A stretch of DNA of 37,777 nt from an uncultured Clostridia bacterium (GTDB lineage: Bacteria > Bacillota > Clostridia > TANB77 > CAG-508), in NCBI GenBank assembly GCA_944390365.1, contig CALXPW010000012.1:1-37777 (forward strand), written 5' to 3'. Positions 23,783 through 31,850 of this stretch are shown piece after piece (positions within the stretch are counted from its first letter, which is position 1; the number at the start of each line of letters is the position of its first letter). Below the pieces are notes generated by a model that was not told the DNA's origin, made no database searches, and saw only the letters and a list, made by a program, of their open reading frames with translations. Position numbers and translations under genes: made by a program.

Positions 23783-24269
23783 TTATAATTTTGTAGAAAA
23801 TTTTGCTGAATGTGCATGGCATATTGCAGCTGCCATACTGTCTGTGGTATCGTCTAATTTAGGAAGCTTGTCCACACCTAAAATAGTTTTTACCATTTTT
23901 TGAACTTGAATTTTATCTGCTCTACCATACCCAACAACAGATTGTTTTATTTGAAGTGGAGTATATTCGTAAGTAGGCACATTTTTTTTGCACCCTACTA
24001 CCAATATTACTCCTCTCGCTTGTGCAACATTTATAGCTGTTTTAGCATTGTTATTAAAAAATAACTCTTCTACAGATATTGCATCTGGCTTATATTCATC
24101 TATAATATTTTCTAAATCATTGTTTAATTTTAATAATCTTAATGGAAACGATTGCTTTGCCTCGGTAAGTACTGCCCCTGAGGTAATTAGCTTAAATTTA
24201 TTTCCTATGTAATCAATTATGCTATATCCGAGTTATTGCAAAGCCCGGATCAATTCCTAAAATTCTCAT
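23783..24269 (-). CDS. ruvC: Holliday junction resolvase RuvC, +1 frameshift at a CGG codon
   Basis: RuvC cuts Holliday junctions with RuvAB. From ATG 24269 the frame reads MRILGIDPGFAIT, then CGG-ATA-TAG. Skipping the C at 24230 gives T-G-Y-S-I-I-D and an open frame to 23783, about 161 residues, the normal length. The conserved family sequence here is A-I-T-G-Y-G, which fixes the shift to this point; a +1-frame TAA lies just upstream, so no other site works. All four catalytic acids remain: D7, the Glu of VEELFF, and D-D-T-T-D near 138-141. GGGAGC precedes the ATG. It is either recoded, a recent mutation or a sequence error. The 73-codon frame from ATG 24004 is only the C-terminal half. Confidence 0.88.
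24228..24230 (-). other. CGG codon at the ruvC frameshift point
   Basis: Zero-frame codon 14 of ruvC is CGG, preceded by ACT and followed two codons later by TAG. Omitting its C restores the conserved T-G-Y. Confidence 0.8.
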
Positions 24270-24288
24270 TTTTCTTTTGCTCCCGTCT

Positions 24289-24456
24289 AATTTGTTTATT
24301 TATGGAATGGCTTATGTATTTTTTATTTTTATAGAAGTCTTAAGGTGGGGACCAACAAGCTTACAAACTGTTAAACTTTGTTTTTACAGTTTGTGCGATG
24401 TTGGGGGACGGAGATAAAAATAAAAAATACATAAGCCACTCCTAAACTAACAAATT
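24289..24456 (-). repeat. Palindromic element, copy 3
   Basis: Occupies nearly all the gap between the debranching-enzyme gene and ruvC. Arms GGCTTATGTATTTTTTATTT and complement pair perfectly and extend imperfectly outward to AATTTGTT/AACAAATT. The core has CTTAAGGTGGGGACCAACAA opposite ATGTTGGGGGACGGAGAT, around ACAAACTGT/ACAGTTTGT. It lacks the GGGGACGGGCTTGT ends of copies 1 and 2. Confidence 0.82.
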
Positions 24457-24458
24457 TA

Positions 24459-26486
24459 TTATATTATAATTCTAAATACTTCTCCCACGCTCCAAGCTTG
24501 TGCAATAGTTCCTTGTGGTCTATACTTTTTATTATCTGTATCATATAACTCACAGATGCTTCCTACAGATTTTCCTGTGTTCATTTCTTTTACAAATGTT
24601 TCTTTTGTTTTAGCTTTAAACTCAAGAATTTTAGTTTCTAACTTTTTCTTCTCTTGCTTATTTTTTTCTGCCTTATACATATTTCTTAGAGTATCATAAT
24701 ATAATCCCAATAACCATGGCCAAATAACTCCTTGATGATAGCTCATATCTCTTTTAATCATGTCTCCTTCGTATTTCTCTCTGTATCCAGGTTCTCCTTT
24801 TGCCAATGTACGCAATCCATAAGGAGTTAAAAGTTTCTTTTCTACTGTATCTAATATTTCTTTTGCAATATCACTATTTACATCTATTACTGGATATGAC
24901 AATGATAAAGCAAATAACTGATTTGGTCTTATTTTTGAGTCTCCTAAAACATCATATAAAGCTTTTCTTCGTTTATTATAAAACTTTTCATTAAAGCTCT
25001 TTTTGCATTTTTTGGCAAGTTCTCCATATTTTTTTGCCTCTGTTTTTCCTCTTAATAATATGGTTAACTCTTCCATTATTTTTAGTGCGTTATACCACAA
25101 ACTATTTACTTCTACTGCCTTTCCGTTCCTTGGAGTTACTACAAAATCACCTATTTTAGCATCCATCCATGTATTTTGTATGTTTTCAGTTCCAGATGAA
25201 ATTAGTGAATCTTCATCCATAAATATATTGTTGCCATCTATATCTATTCTTGTTTGATATGCATTCATAATTTTTATTAAAGTTGGATATATATTTTCTT
25301 TTATCCACTCATATTCATTTGTATATTTCAAGAATTTCTTTACTTCTTCAAATAATAGAAGTGAAGCATCAACACTATTATATAATGGTCTAGAATCATA
25401 TCCTGAGTATCCATTTGGCACTAATCCATATTTTACATCTCGTATACAAGTAAGAAGTACCTCTTTTGCCTCTGAAAATCTTCTTGTTTTTAATAAGACA
25501 CCTTCAAAAGAAATTAGTGTATCTCTTCCCCAATCTAGAAACCAAGGATATCCAGCAATTAGAGTATATAATGCAAATGATGGTCTATATACAACAAAGT
25601 TATCAGTTGCTATAATAAAATTCTTTACTAAATTTATGTAATCAACATCTTTTGACTCTTTTTTCTTTTCATCAAGTAAATCCGTATTATAAATAATTGT
25701 GCTTAATCTTATAATTTCTTTGTTAATTAAATCTTTTGCATTTATTTCTTCTATGTTTTGTTCTAGCGAACATACAAAGGTAATATATTTTTCCTCTTCT
25801 GGCTCTATATCTATTTCATACACTCCTGGGACCACATGATTTTCTATTGCACCTTGTCCACGTTTTTCCTCTTCTATATAATACATATTACGGAAAATAT
25901 CATAATCATGTTTAATATATCTTCCTTCTGAAACATAAGTGTATATTGGATACTGCGAATTATTATCTATAACTATTTTTACTTTATTGTTTTCTATTTC
26001 TTGTTTAATTACAAAATTTTCATTTGTATTTGTATTATGAAAGCCTCTAAAATTCACTATCGGTGCAAGAGTTAGTTTTGAAGCCTTTTCTCCATTTTTT
26101 ATATAGTAATATATTCCAACAGTGTTTTTACCATGCTCTAGGCATATAAATTTCTTTATAATAGTATCTTCTACTTGAAATGTAAAAATTGGTATGTACT
26201 CTTTTTCAAACTTTTTTAAATATTTATATCCATCAGATATATTATTTTTACAAACATTCGTATACAAATTATATGTCTTTCCCTCTATCTCAAGTGCCTC
26301 ATCTACTTTAGATAATATTAACTGTCTATTTCCAGGTGGCATAAGAGGTGCTACTAACAAGCCATGATACTTCCTAGTATTTGCACCTATTATAGTAGAA
26401 CTACTGTATCCTCCAATACCATTTGTTATTATCCATTCCTTATCTAGTCCATTTTCTAAAGATAAGCTTTCATTTTCATACTTCAT
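24459..26486 (-). CDS. Amylo-alpha-1,6-glucosidase / glycogen debranching-type enzyme
   Basis: A 675-residue GDE-type protein. The N-terminal beta-sandwich domain (GDE_N-like, about 15-230; TNGIGGYSSSTIIGANTRKY) is followed by an (alpha/alpha)6 glucosidase domain (about 280-670) with YPWFLDWGRDTLIS, TWMDAKIGD, the likely acid region, and late RDMSYHQGVIWPWLLG. It hydrolyses alpha-1,6 branch points in glycogen or similar glucans. No signal peptide, so intracellular. GGAGG precedes the ATG. It follows yvcK by 23 bases, so both are likely on one transcript. Confidence 0.9.
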   Translation of the reverse strand: MKYENESLSLENGLDKEWIITNGIGGYSSSTIIGANTRKYHGLLVAPLMPPGNRQLILSKVDEALEIEGKTYNLYTNVCKNNISDGYKYLKKFEKEYIPIFTFQVEDTIIKKFICLEHGKNTVGIYYYIKNGEKASKLTLAPIVNFRGFHNTNTNENFVIKQEIENNKVKIVIDNNSQYPIYTYVSEGRYIKHDYDIFRNMYYIEEEKRGQGAIENHVVPGVYEIDIEPEEEKYITFVCSLEQNIEEINAKDLINKEIIRLSTIIYNTDLLDEKKKESKDVDYINLVKNFIIATDNFVVYRPSFALYTLIAGYPWFLDWGRDTLISFEGVLLKTRRFSEAKEVLLTCIRDVKYGLVPNGYSGYDSRPLYNSVDASLLLFEEVKKFLKYTNEYEWIKENIYPTLIKIMNAYQTRIDIDGNNIFMDEDSLISSGTENIQNTWMDAKIGDFVVTPRNGKAVEVNSLWYNALKIMEELTILLRGKTEAKKYGELAKKCKKSFNEKFYNKRRKALYDVLGDSKIRPNQLFALSLSYPVIDVNSDIAKEILDTVEKKLLTPYGLRTLAKGEPGYREKYEGDMIKRDMSYHQGVIWPWLLGLYYDTLRNMYKAEKNKQEKKKLETKILEFKAKTKETFVKEMNTGKSVGSICELYDTDNKKYRPQGTIAQAWSVGEVFRIII

Positions 26487-26509
26487 TTGTTTCCTCCAAA
26501 AATTTTAAT

Positions 26510-28015
26510 TTATTTCTTTTTTTGCATTTGTTTTTGTCTTTCCTCTTGTTTTATTTCAGATTCTCTTATAGACTGTATTCTATCACTATATTTATCAAAG
26601 AACTTACTTTTGCCCATTTTGGTTCTTTTGCCTTTTTTATTCTTTACATTCTTTTTATTATCTTTTGTTTGTTTCTTTAATGACTTCTTACTGCTCTTTA
26701 ATTTCTTATTTAACATCATGTATTGAGCATTATTCTCCATATTGTTAAATTTTAAATCATCACATATTAGTTGAATAATTGAAGCTGCTATTGCGTCTGG
26801 ATTATGGCGTATTTTTCCATTTTCTATATGAGATAAGTTTCTTTGTATTAATGATACTCCCTCAACTTTTACTTTAGAAACATCTTGTTCTACTAATTCA
26901 GAGCCTTCCATATTGTACTTTCTAATATATTCAGGAGTAATTTCACCTGTATCATATATACAATATTGTATTACTCCTTTTCCAACATGCTCGTTAATTG
27001 CCTTTATATGCTCAGATAAAGTATAATTATCTGTTTGCCCTGGTTCTGTCATTAAATTGCTTACATATATTTTAAATGCTTTAGACTCTTTTATTGCTTT
27101 TGCCACACCTTTAACCAATAAATTTGGTATTACATTTGTATACAAGCTTCCTGGCCCTATAACAATTGCATCTGCCTCCATAATTGCCTCTATTACACCT
27201 GGTGCAGGTTTGCAATTTGATGGTGTTATAAATATTCTACTAATTTTACTTGTTGTATCATTTATAAGTTCTGGTATCTTGTCCTTACTTTCTATTACAG
27301 TTCCATCTTCAAGTTCTGCGCATATTTTTATTTCTTCTAGTGTTACAGGAAGAACTTTTCCAGTCATATTAAATATATTTTGTGACTCTTTTACAGACTC
27401 TGTAAAATCATTGTACAATGTATTCATTGCAAGAAAATACATGTCACTAAATGATAAATTAGAAAGTCTTCCAGAATTGAATTTAAAATTCATTAAATTT
27501 TCCATTGCCTCTTCGTCACTAGATAAAGCTATAATACTTTCTTTTACATCGTCTAGTGGTAGTACGTCTAGCATCTTTCTTGATTCTGTTTTTGGTTCTC
27601 CATAATCAGATACTGTAACAATAGCAGTTATATTATCTGTATAATTTTTTAAACCTTTAAGCACTGAATTTAGTCCAGCGCCTCCTCCAATAGCCACAAC
27701 TTTTGGACCTTGGTTATATACTTTTTTATTAAAGATTAAAGTCTTTAAATTAGATGTTTCGTCTTTTACTCTCTTATCTGAATTTTCTACCAATATTTCT
27801 AGTGTTCTTTTTTGAATTGCTATAATGCTATACACAATACAAATAAATCCTACAACAAATATAGCAGCTATTTTTGCTAAATTTATAAATTCCATTTGTT
27901 TGCTTGTAAGCACTTCTGCCATACCATAACAGCAAAGTAATACTCCAATTATTATAAGTAGTATCCATCTTTTTATTTTTGTGTTTGATTTAAACCATTT
28001 AAAGAAACCTTTCAT
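26510..28015 (-). CDS. yvcK: YvcK/CofD-family protein with N-terminal membrane anchor
   Basis: 501 residues. Two N-terminal membrane helices (about 15-32 and 45-65), then a CofD-like domain (about 103-430: VVAIGGGAGLNSVLKGLKN, DAIVIGPGSLYTNVIPNLLV), then a very basic tail. YvcK-type proteins bind UDP-GlcNAc and are needed for wall growth on gluconeogenic carbon; the murB gene just upstream is the usual neighbour, though rapZ and whiA are missing. The segment after the second strand (VTVSDYGEPKTESRKM) departs from the usual D-D-G-G-S-S-G-R-L-R, so ligand binding may differ. The leader is unusual (see 28024-28065). Confidence 0.85.
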   Translation of the reverse strand: MKGFFKWFKSNTKIKRWILLIIIGVLLCCYGMAEVLTSKQMEFINLAKIAAIFVVGFICIVYSIIAIQKRTLEILVENSDKRVKDETSNLKTLIFNKKVYNQGPKVVAIGGGAGLNSVLKGLKNYTDNITAIVTVSDYGEPKTESRKMLDVLPLDDVKESIIALSSDEEAMENLMNFKFNSGRLSNLSFSDMYFLAMNTLYNDFTESVKESQNIFNMTGKVLPVTLEEIKICAELEDGTVIESKDKIPELINDTTSKISRIFITPSNCKPAPGVIEAIMEADAIVIGPGSLYTNVIPNLLVKGVAKAIKESKAFKIYVSNLMTEPGQTDNYTLSEHIKAINEHVGKGVIQYCIYDTGEITPEYIRKYNMEGSELVEQDVSKVKVEGVSLIQRNLSHIENGKIRHNPDAIAASIIQLICDDLKFNNMENNAQYMMLNKKLKSSKKSLKKQTKDNKKNVKNKKGKRTKMGKSKFFDKYSDRIQSIRESEIKQEERQKQMQKKK

Positions 28016-28023
28016 TTTTGCAT

Positions 28024-28065
28024 TGTATGATAATTTAGTTTAATAAATTTATCATACACTCCTTT
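28024..28065 (-). promoter_or_regulatory. Hairpin leader between ribosome-binding site and yvcK start
   Basis: On the minus strand the only good Shine-Dalgarno site, AAAGGAG (28065-28059), is 44 bases from the yvcK ATG. Between them is a palindrome (28024-28058; TGTATGATAA paired with TTATCATACA). Six codons after the site, starting ATG 28055, form a tiny frame ending TAA at 28035, and a second tiny frame ATG-CAA-AAA-TGA overlaps the yvcK ATG. Hairpin folding would bring the site to about 9 bases from the start. Translational control is plausible. Confidence 0.5.
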
Positions 28066-28119
28066 CTTAAAATTTACTACAAATTTTTATTTTTTATATG
28101 TTGTCAACATCAAAACTTT

Positions 28120-29109
28120 TTATTCTCCTAGAATTTCTACTTCTAGTTCTATGGTCTTTCCTGTCTTTTCATAAACTACTTTCTTAACATAATCTATCAA
28201 ATCAATTATATCTTGTGCTGTAGCATCTCCTGTGTTTACTATAAAACCTGCATGTTTTTCCGATACTTGAGCTCCTCCTATTGCATACCCTTTTAATCCA
28301 CACTCATCAATTAGCTTAGCTGTTATAAAATCATCGCCTCTTTTAAAGGTGCTTCCTGCACTAGGAAGGTCAGGCTGTTTTTCTTTTCGTGATTTATTAA
28401 GTTCTTCCATTTTTGCTTTAATATCTTCTTTATTTCCATAAGGAAGCTTTAACTTTGTTTCTAAAACAATATATCTTTTGTCACTAAATATACTATTTCT
28501 GTATCTAAACTCTTGCTCTTTATTATTCAATTCAATAATATTGTTTTCGTCTATATTACTTCCTGGTTCTGTTATTTCAATATCGTCTATGTTATTCTTT
28601 CTTATTGGCTTACTATTTTTATTTAGCTCTAGACACTTTGTGCTAATAACAATATCCTTCATCTCTGTTCCATAAGCCCCTGCATTCATTTTAACTGCTC
28701 CACCAATAGTACCAGGAATTCCAGAAGCAAATTCAAAACCTGAAATTCCTTCATTCAATAATAATTGAGCAAGTTTCATTAGTTTAACTCCCGCTCCAAC
28801 AGTTACTATCGCAAAATCTTTTTGTTTATCTATTTCCATATTATCAAATTCTATTTTTATTACAATGCCAGTTATACCATTATCTCTAACTAAAATATTG
28901 CTTCCATTTCCAATAATTGTAACTGGCAAATAATATTTATCTGCTATTTTTATAGCATACATTAGCTCTTTAACATCTTTCACTTTGATTAGAAGGTCAG
29001 CATTACCACCTACTTTAAAACTGGTATATTTCTTCATAGGTTCATTTACATATATTCTTGTTGGAGATATAACTTTTGTTAATTCATTACATATTTCAAT
29101 TACTTTCAT
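28120..29109 (-). CDS. murB: UDP-N-acetylenolpyruvoylglucosamine reductase MurB
   Basis: A 329-residue FAD enzyme that reduces UDP-GlcNAc-enolpyruvate to UDP-MurNAc in peptidoglycan synthesis. The FAD domain has TSFKVGGNADLLI, IGNGSNILV and GIPGTIGGAVKMNAGAYG; the substrate domain has FRYRNSIF and the catalytic Ser in SAGSTFKR, ending GAQVSEKHAGFIVN. About 30 extra polar residues (about 175-205) form a loop not usual in the family. It precedes yvcK in the same direction, the typical Firmicute pairing. Confidence 0.95.
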   Translation of the reverse strand: MKVIEICNELTKVISPTRIYVNEPMKKYTSFKVGGNADLLIKVKDVKELMYAIKIADKYYLPVTIIGNGSNILVRDNGITGIVIKIEFDNMEIDKQKDFAIVTVGAGVKLMKLAQLLLNEGISGFEFASGIPGTIGGAVKMNAGAYGTEMKDIVISTKCLELNKNSKPIRKNNIDDIEITEPGSNIDENNIIELNNKEQEFRYRNSIFSDKRYIVLETKLKLPYGNKEDIKAKMEELNKSRKEKQPDLPSAGSTFKRGDDFITAKLIDECGLKGYAIGGAQVSEKHAGFIVNTGDATAQDIIDLIDYVKKVVYEKTGKTIELEVEILGE

Positions 29110-29201
29110 GCATCAAACTCCTTCTAGCAAAATCACATCTAAATTTTATCATTTTTATCAAAATTTTACAATAGTTTTTCTATGTAATGTTTTTATTTTA
29201 T

Positions 29202-29276
29202 CTACAAACCTAAAATATCAACTATTGCTAATATGAGAATTACCACTACACAAGCAATTGTCATTTTTTTATTCAT
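29202..29276 (-). CDS. 24-residue membrane micro-ORF from a 101-bp duplication
   Basis: ATG 29276 with AGGAGG at 29285-29290 encodes MNKKMTIACVVVILILAI followed by VDILGL and TAG: a lysine-rich start and one hydrophobic helix. The first 18 codons are nearly identical to the start of the C39-like peptidase gene at 34913, because a 101-bp block (29222-29322) is duplicated there, including the TATAAT and ribosome-binding site. It may be a functional micro-protein or the truncated end of a partial gene copy. Confidence 0.45.
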   Translation of the reverse strand: MNKKMTIACVVVILILAIVDILGL

Positions 29277-29322
29277 AATAAAAACCTCCTGCTATATTAT
29301 ACGTTTTGGTGGTGAATTTTGT
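29222..29322. repeat. 101-bp duplicated leader, copy A
   Basis: Matches 34859-34959 with only a few differences. It contains a TATAAT box, AGGAGG site and the first codons of a membrane-anchored protein, read on the minus strand in both copies. Confidence 0.9.
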
Positions 29323-29384
29323 TTTCATTTCATTAACTTAACGTATATATAGTAGAGAGGATAATCTTATTCTTTATTTTAAAT

Positions 29385-30104
29385 CTATCTTTCCAAATTC
29401 AGGGTTTCATTAACTCTTGTAATATCAAATCCTAAACACTCTGCTTTCCTTTTTGTTATCTCATCATCAAAGTGCATACAAGTTATTTTATTTCTTTCTT
29501 CTTCATTAAATAATTTACTTAATGTTTCAATATTCATATGCGCTGGTGTTTCATATCTACTAGTATCTTGGTAAAATTCATCAAATTCTCCTTTTTTAAA
29601 AGCTTCTATAATTGGTTTTGATATTGTTTTAGTATCACCACTATAATATATTCTTCTTCCTCCCAACTCTAAAACATAACCATACGCATTAATAAATTTA
29701 CTATGTTCTTGTTTAATTTCTTGTATTCTATACTTTTCACATTCTCTTGGACTAATAAGCTTATATGCTTGTGGTTCATTTCCTACAAGTGATAAGTATT
29801 GATTCATTGTGCTTTTTTCAGGATATATAACTGTTGGTATAATTCCTTTACCATACTCACAAAAAAATAATAAAGATGATAAACTTCCTATATGGTCTGT
29901 ATGCATGTGAGTAATTAATATATCAATATCTTTTATTCTTTCTAAAAGTTTCTGTTTCATTAATCTTTCAAAAACAGTTTCTCCACAGTCTATTAGTAAC
30001 AACGATTTTTTCTCCTTATCAATATAATAAGCAGAATTGTTTCCAAAGTTAGTATTAAAACAAGAACCATTTCCTATAAAATTTAATGTTTTATTTTCTT
30101 TCAT
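29385..30104 (-). CDS. MBL-fold metallo-hydrolase
   Basis: A 239-residue metallo-beta-lactamase-fold protein, RNase Z-like subgroup. The metal motif THMHTDH is at 65-71; later ligands include the Asp of YYSGDTKT (about 155) and the His of CMHFDDE near the C-terminus. Probably cytoplasmic with two zinc ions. Substrate unknown: relatives include tRNA 3'-processing and phosphodiester hydrolases, but the exosite arm of true RNase Z is not obvious. AAAGGAA precedes the ATG. It adjoins the IS110-family element. Confidence 0.8.
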   Translation of the reverse strand: MKENKTLNFIGNGSCFNTNFGNNSAYYIDKEKKSLLLIDCGETVFERLMKQKLLERIKDIDILITHMHTDHIGSLSSLLFFCEYGKGIIPTVIYPEKSTMNQYLSLVGNEPQAYKLISPRECEKYRIQEIKQEHSKFINAYGYVLELGGRRIYYSGDTKTISKPIIEAFKKGEFDEFYQDTSRYETPAHMNIETLSKLFNEEERNKITCMHFDDEITKRKAECLGFDITRVNETLNLER

Positions 30105-30174
30105 TTATACTGACCATTCCTTTCTTGCCTTCGCTTCGCTCTGTCTACGAAAGGCACAAAATTTAATTAAAAAT

Positions 30175-30203
30175 TTGATTTATATTACATAATCTTGTAT
30201 AAT
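30175..30203 (+). promoter_or_regulatory. Promoter reading into the IS110 non-coding end
   Basis: TTGATT (30175-30180) and TATAAT (30198-30203), spaced 17 bases. In IS110-family elements the bridge RNA starts just inside the left end, from a promoter that can be completed at the end junction; this pair sits in the right place. Confidence 0.6.
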
Positions 30204-30209
30204 TTATTT

Positions 30210-30410
30210 AGATGTATAGATAGACTGAAGAGCACGGCGGAGGGAGTGGCGAAAAATTACCACGTAATTTTATCCCGCATTTATATATGTGACGTGTACC
30301 TTTTAAGCACAAACGAGTGTAACATATCCCTGAAAAAATGGGTGGAGTACGTAAACTTATATTTGTTTTTAACAAATTCCGTTAATCTAGCTTGGTACAC
30401 ATAGTAAATG
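30210..30410 (+). ncRNA. Putative IS110 bridge RNA
   Basis: About 200 non-coding bases between the promoter and the recombinase gene. Several hairpins are visible: AAAATTAC/GTAATTTT near 30255-30275, ATATGT/ACATAT enclosing a large loop near 30285-30330, and GGAGTACG/TGGTAC with an inner ATTTGT/ACAAAT stem near 30343-30400. Stems with large internal loops are the layout of bridge RNAs, which pair with donor and target DNA. Ends are approximate, and I have not matched loops to target or donor. Confidence 0.5.
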
Positions 30411-30450
30411 TCTATACATCTATTTTTTATTTAACACTGGGGGTAACCAT

Positions 30451-31692
30451 ATGTTAAATATTTATTACTATAATTGTTGTGGTATTGATGTTCACAAGAA
30501 AATGTTAGTTGCTACTATTGCAAAAACCGATGAACACAAAGTTACCACCTATCAAACCAAACAATTTTCTACTTTAGCTAAAGATATCAAACATCTTAAA
30601 CAATGGCTTATTGATAATGATTGTAAAGATGTGTGTATGGAATCCACTGGTAAGTACTGGATTCCTATTTTTAACATTTTAGAAGATACTTGTCATGTTA
30701 TTATTACTCATCCAAAGTATGTTAGGGCTATTCCTGGCAAGAAAACTGACAAGAAAGACTCTATTTGGATTGCAGATATTTTTAAACATGGTCTTGTAAA
30801 TCCTAGTTTTATGCCACCACTTGAAATTAGACAACTTCGCGATTTAATGCGTTATCGCTTTAAATTACTTAATTGCCGTACTAGTGAGAAAAATCGTTTT
30901 CAAAATTCTCTTACTATGTCTAATATTATGATTTCTAATGTTGTAACTGATACTTTTGGTAAAACTGCTCAATCCATTTTGAAGAAAATGCTTTCCAAAA
31001 ATGATAATCTTACCTTAGATGAAATTTCTCCATTGCTTCGAAAAAATCTAAAAGCATCTCCTCAAGAAATTTTAGAATCTGTTCAAGGTAATTTAACTAA
31101 AGAACAAAACTCTAAAATGGAAATTTGTCTTGACCATTACGATTATATCAACAAATGTGTCGATAAACTTGAAGAAGCAATTCTTCCTTTGGTTGCTAAT
31201 TATCAAAACGAAATCAATTTGTTATTAACAATTCCTGGTGTTCAAGATGTTTCAGCTGTTTATATTCTTTCCGAAATTGGTAGTAACATGAATGCCTTTG
31301 TTGATGATAAACATCTTTGCTCTTGGGCTGGTTTGACACCTCAAAACAACGAGAGTGCCGGCAAAAAGAAATCTGTTAGAATTTCTAGAGCTGGTGTTTA
31401 TATTAAGCCTTTATTAGTTCAATGCGCTAACAATGCTATTAAAGACAAAAATTGTGAATATTTTAAACTTAGATATGAAGTTATTAAAAAACGTCGTGGT
31501 CACAAACGTGCAATAATTGCTATTGCTAGAATGTTACTTACTTGTGCATATCATATGTTATCTAAAAATGAACCCTTTAACATTGAATTGTACAAACAAT
31601 TAACTGAATCTAATTTTAAAAGCAAACACACTAAATTAAACATCAATAATGCCATTAAATTTTTAGAACAACAAGGCTACAAAGTTAGTTAA
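30451..31692 (+). CDS. IS110-family DEDD recombinase
   Basis: 413 residues. The N-terminal RuvC-like DEDD domain shows D13 (GIDVHKK), E64 (MESTGKYW), and D100/D103 (KTDKKDSIWIAD). A coiled-coil middle (about 200-250) leads to the Transposase_20 domain: LLTIPGVQDVSAVYILSEIG, then W-A-G-L-T-P and S-A-G-K-K-K-S with the catalytic serine near 300-310, then HKRAIIAIARMLL. The protein appears complete and probably active, directed by the RNA encoded upstream. Arginines include CGC and CGT. Confidence 0.94.
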   Translation: MLNIYYYNCCGIDVHKKMLVATIAKTDEHKVTTYQTKQFSTLAKDIKHLKQWLIDNDCKDVCMESTGKYWIPIFNILEDTCHVIITHPKYVRAIPGKKTDKKDSIWIADIFKHGLVNPSFMPPLEIRQLRDLMRYRFKLLNCRTSEKNRFQNSLTMSNIMISNVVTDTFGKTAQSILKKMLSKNDNLTLDEISPLLRKNLKASPQEILESVQGNLTKEQNSKMEICLDHYDYINKCVDKLEEAILPLVANYQNEINLLLTIPGVQDVSAVYILSEIGSNMNAFVDDKHLCSWAGLTPQNNESAGKKKSVRISRAGVYIKPLLVQCANNAIKDKNCEYFKLRYEVIKKRRGHKRAIIAIARMLLTCAYHMLSKNEPFNIELYKQLTESNFKSKHTKLNINNAIKFLEQQGYKVS

Positions 31693-31850
31693 TTTTTTAT
31701 TTTAAATTGTTTGGTATTAATTTAATATTTACTATTCCAAAAGTGCTATTTTTAGGACTTTTATTAATTATGGACTTTTTCCTATATTATTTTTCAAACT
31801 TGTTCTCCTCCATAACTTAAATATTTTTAGTTATTATACAGTATAGATTA

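Larger units (their letters stand above)
30185..31760 (+). mobile_element. IS110-family insertion sequence
   Basis: A non-coding left region of about 250 bases followed by a complete recombinase gene and a short right flank. IS110 elements lack clear terminal inverted repeats, so both ends are approximate; the right end lies somewhere between 31693 and about 31860. Inserted between the MBL hydrolase gene and the tRNA-derived repeat. Confidence 0.7.

Noticed and set aside
24289..24456. Palindromic elements as simple rho-independent terminators
   Set aside because: They are 168-252 bp with a conserved asymmetric core and no consistent T run; termination may occur but does not explain the conserved core.
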